A stretch of DNA of 6,414 bases from Clostridia bacterium (lineage in GTDB: Bacteria > Bacillota_A > Clostridia > Christensenellales > CAG-138), in assembly GCA_017394605.1 (NCBI GenBank), contig JAFPXU010000107.1, positions 1-6,414 on the forward strand. The letters are read 5' to 3'. The notes below the pieces were generated by a model. It ran no database searches and was not told the DNA's origin. It saw only the letters and a program-made list of their open reading frames with translations. Made by a program: the position numbers and the translations under genes. Positions 5,916 through 6,414 of the stretch are shown here, piece after piece (position 1 is the first letter of the stretch; each line of letters opens with the position of its first letter).

Positions 5916-6414
5916 TTATTCCTGTTCGGTCGGGTATTCGGACTTGCCGGTCAACTTGCGGCGGAGGATCTTTCCCATCCGCTTCAGCGCGTACGGACCG
6001 ACCAGCTTCATCATCTCCTCGGCGGTGTGCATGTCGCTTGCGGCAGGCAGGTCGCGGGTGAGATGGATCGCGTCGAATTCGCAGCGCGTCGTGCACAAAC
6101 CGCATCCGACACACTGGTTGAGGTCGACGGTCGTCGCGCCGCAGCCAAGGCAGCGGTTCGCTTCGATTCTGACCTGCTCCTCCGTCAGCGGGAGTCTGAG
6201 ATCGCGGAACGTTTCCCGCGCTTTCCCGCCGGAGAATCCCGGACGCTGGCGCGGGGAGCTGTCGAACGAATCAGGCCTCGTGATATCCTCGCGGTCGAAC
6301 TCGATGAATTCCCGCTTGTCCCTGCCGATCGTCAGGGACTGGCCGGGATGCACGAACCGGTTGATGGAGACCATGCCCTCGCGTCCGTCCGCGATCGCGT
6401 CGATCGCGAATTTC
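5916..6414 (-). CDS. GltD-like FAD-dependent oxidoreductase, C-terminal part with Fe-S motif (5' end outside window)
   Basis: This is the C-terminal end of a NAD(P)H/FAD oxidoreductase related to the glutamate synthase small subunit, entering from the right edge on the - strand. The frame continues upstream of the internal Met at 6374 as K-F-A-I-D-A-I-A-D-G-R-E-G, the conserved segment near the end of the FAD/NAD domains where a helix leads to 'GREG'. It continues with 'INRFVHPGQSLTIGRD', then a linker, then a Cys-rich segment at nucleotides 6081-6152: 'CLGCG' followed by 'CVGCGLCTTRC', spaced C-x2-C-x9-C-x2-C-x2-C-x3-C. This resembles a single ferredoxin-type [4Fe-4S] site plus extra cysteines, which fits electron transfer in an anaerobe. 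A basic tail (about 'LKRMGKILRRKLTGK') ends at TAA 5916-5918. About 166 residues are visible. It converges on the RidA operon and probably belongs to a separate unit. Partner and substrate are unknown. Confidence 0.88.
   Translation of the reverse strand, partial: KFAIDAIADGREGMVSINRFVHPGQSLTIGRDKREFIEFDREDITRPDSFDSSPRQRPGFSGGKARETFRDLRLPLTEEQVRIEANRCLGCGATTVDLNQCVGCGLCTTRCEFDAIHLTRDLPAASDMHTAEEMMKLVGPYALKRMGKILRRKLTGKSEYPTEQE

Noticed and set aside
1..6414. CRISPR array, tRNA/rRNA gene, transposase or integrase
   Set aside because: No regularly spaced repeats, cloverleaf, rRNA-like stretch or transposase/integrase motifs were seen on either strand.

Overview
The window most likely comes from an anaerobic member of the Bacillota (Clostridia-type). 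The signs are strong AGGAGG-like ribosome binding sites, tightly spaced operon genes, a YheO/DauR-type regulator, an NhaC-family carrier and a FAD/Fe-S oxidoreductase of a kind common in anaerobes. No species can be named from the sequence. Base composition is moderately high GC. Lines I counted by hand give about 60-65% G+C in the two flanking partial genes and about 52-55% in the central cassette; the control region between the divergent genes is clearly AT-rich.

Layout. (1) 1-491, + strand: the C-terminal part of a Gfo/Idh/MocA-family sugar or polyol dehydrogenase, cut by the window edge and followed by a strong hairpin terminator at 552-585. (2) 708-1376, - strand: a complete transcriptional regulator with an N-terminal YheO-like PAS domain and a C-terminal HTH_22 domain. 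(3) 1377-1556: a divergent control region with one recognisable promoter in each direction and clustered TTCAT/ATGAA inverted repeats between and around them. (4) 1557-5821, + strand: a four-gene operon with gaps of 21 nt, 15 nt and a 4-nt ATGA overlap. It encodes two tandem, diverged MalY/PatB-type PLP enzymes, an NhaC-family membrane antiporter and a RidA-family enamine/imine deaminase. (5) A hairpin terminator at 5859-5896. (6) 5916-6414, - strand: the C-terminal part of a GltD-like FAD-dependent oxidoreductase ending in a ferredoxin-like Fe-S motif, cut by the right edge.

How it may work together. MalY/PatB-type enzymes usually catalyse beta-elimination on cysteine-like amino acids such as cystathionine, which releases 2-aminoacrylate. 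RidA hydrolyses that enamine and its imine tautomer to pyruvate and ammonia. NhaC-family carriers include Na+/H+ antiporters, substrate exchangers such as MleN, and predicted amino acid importers. The operon therefore reads as a self-contained module that imports a beta-substituted amino acid, cleaves or transaminates it, and disposes of the reactive product, under a divergently transcribed ligand-sensing regulator. The substrate is not shown by the sequence. The least ordinary parts are the pairing of two PLP paralogs with different active-site residues, and the repeat-rich control region.
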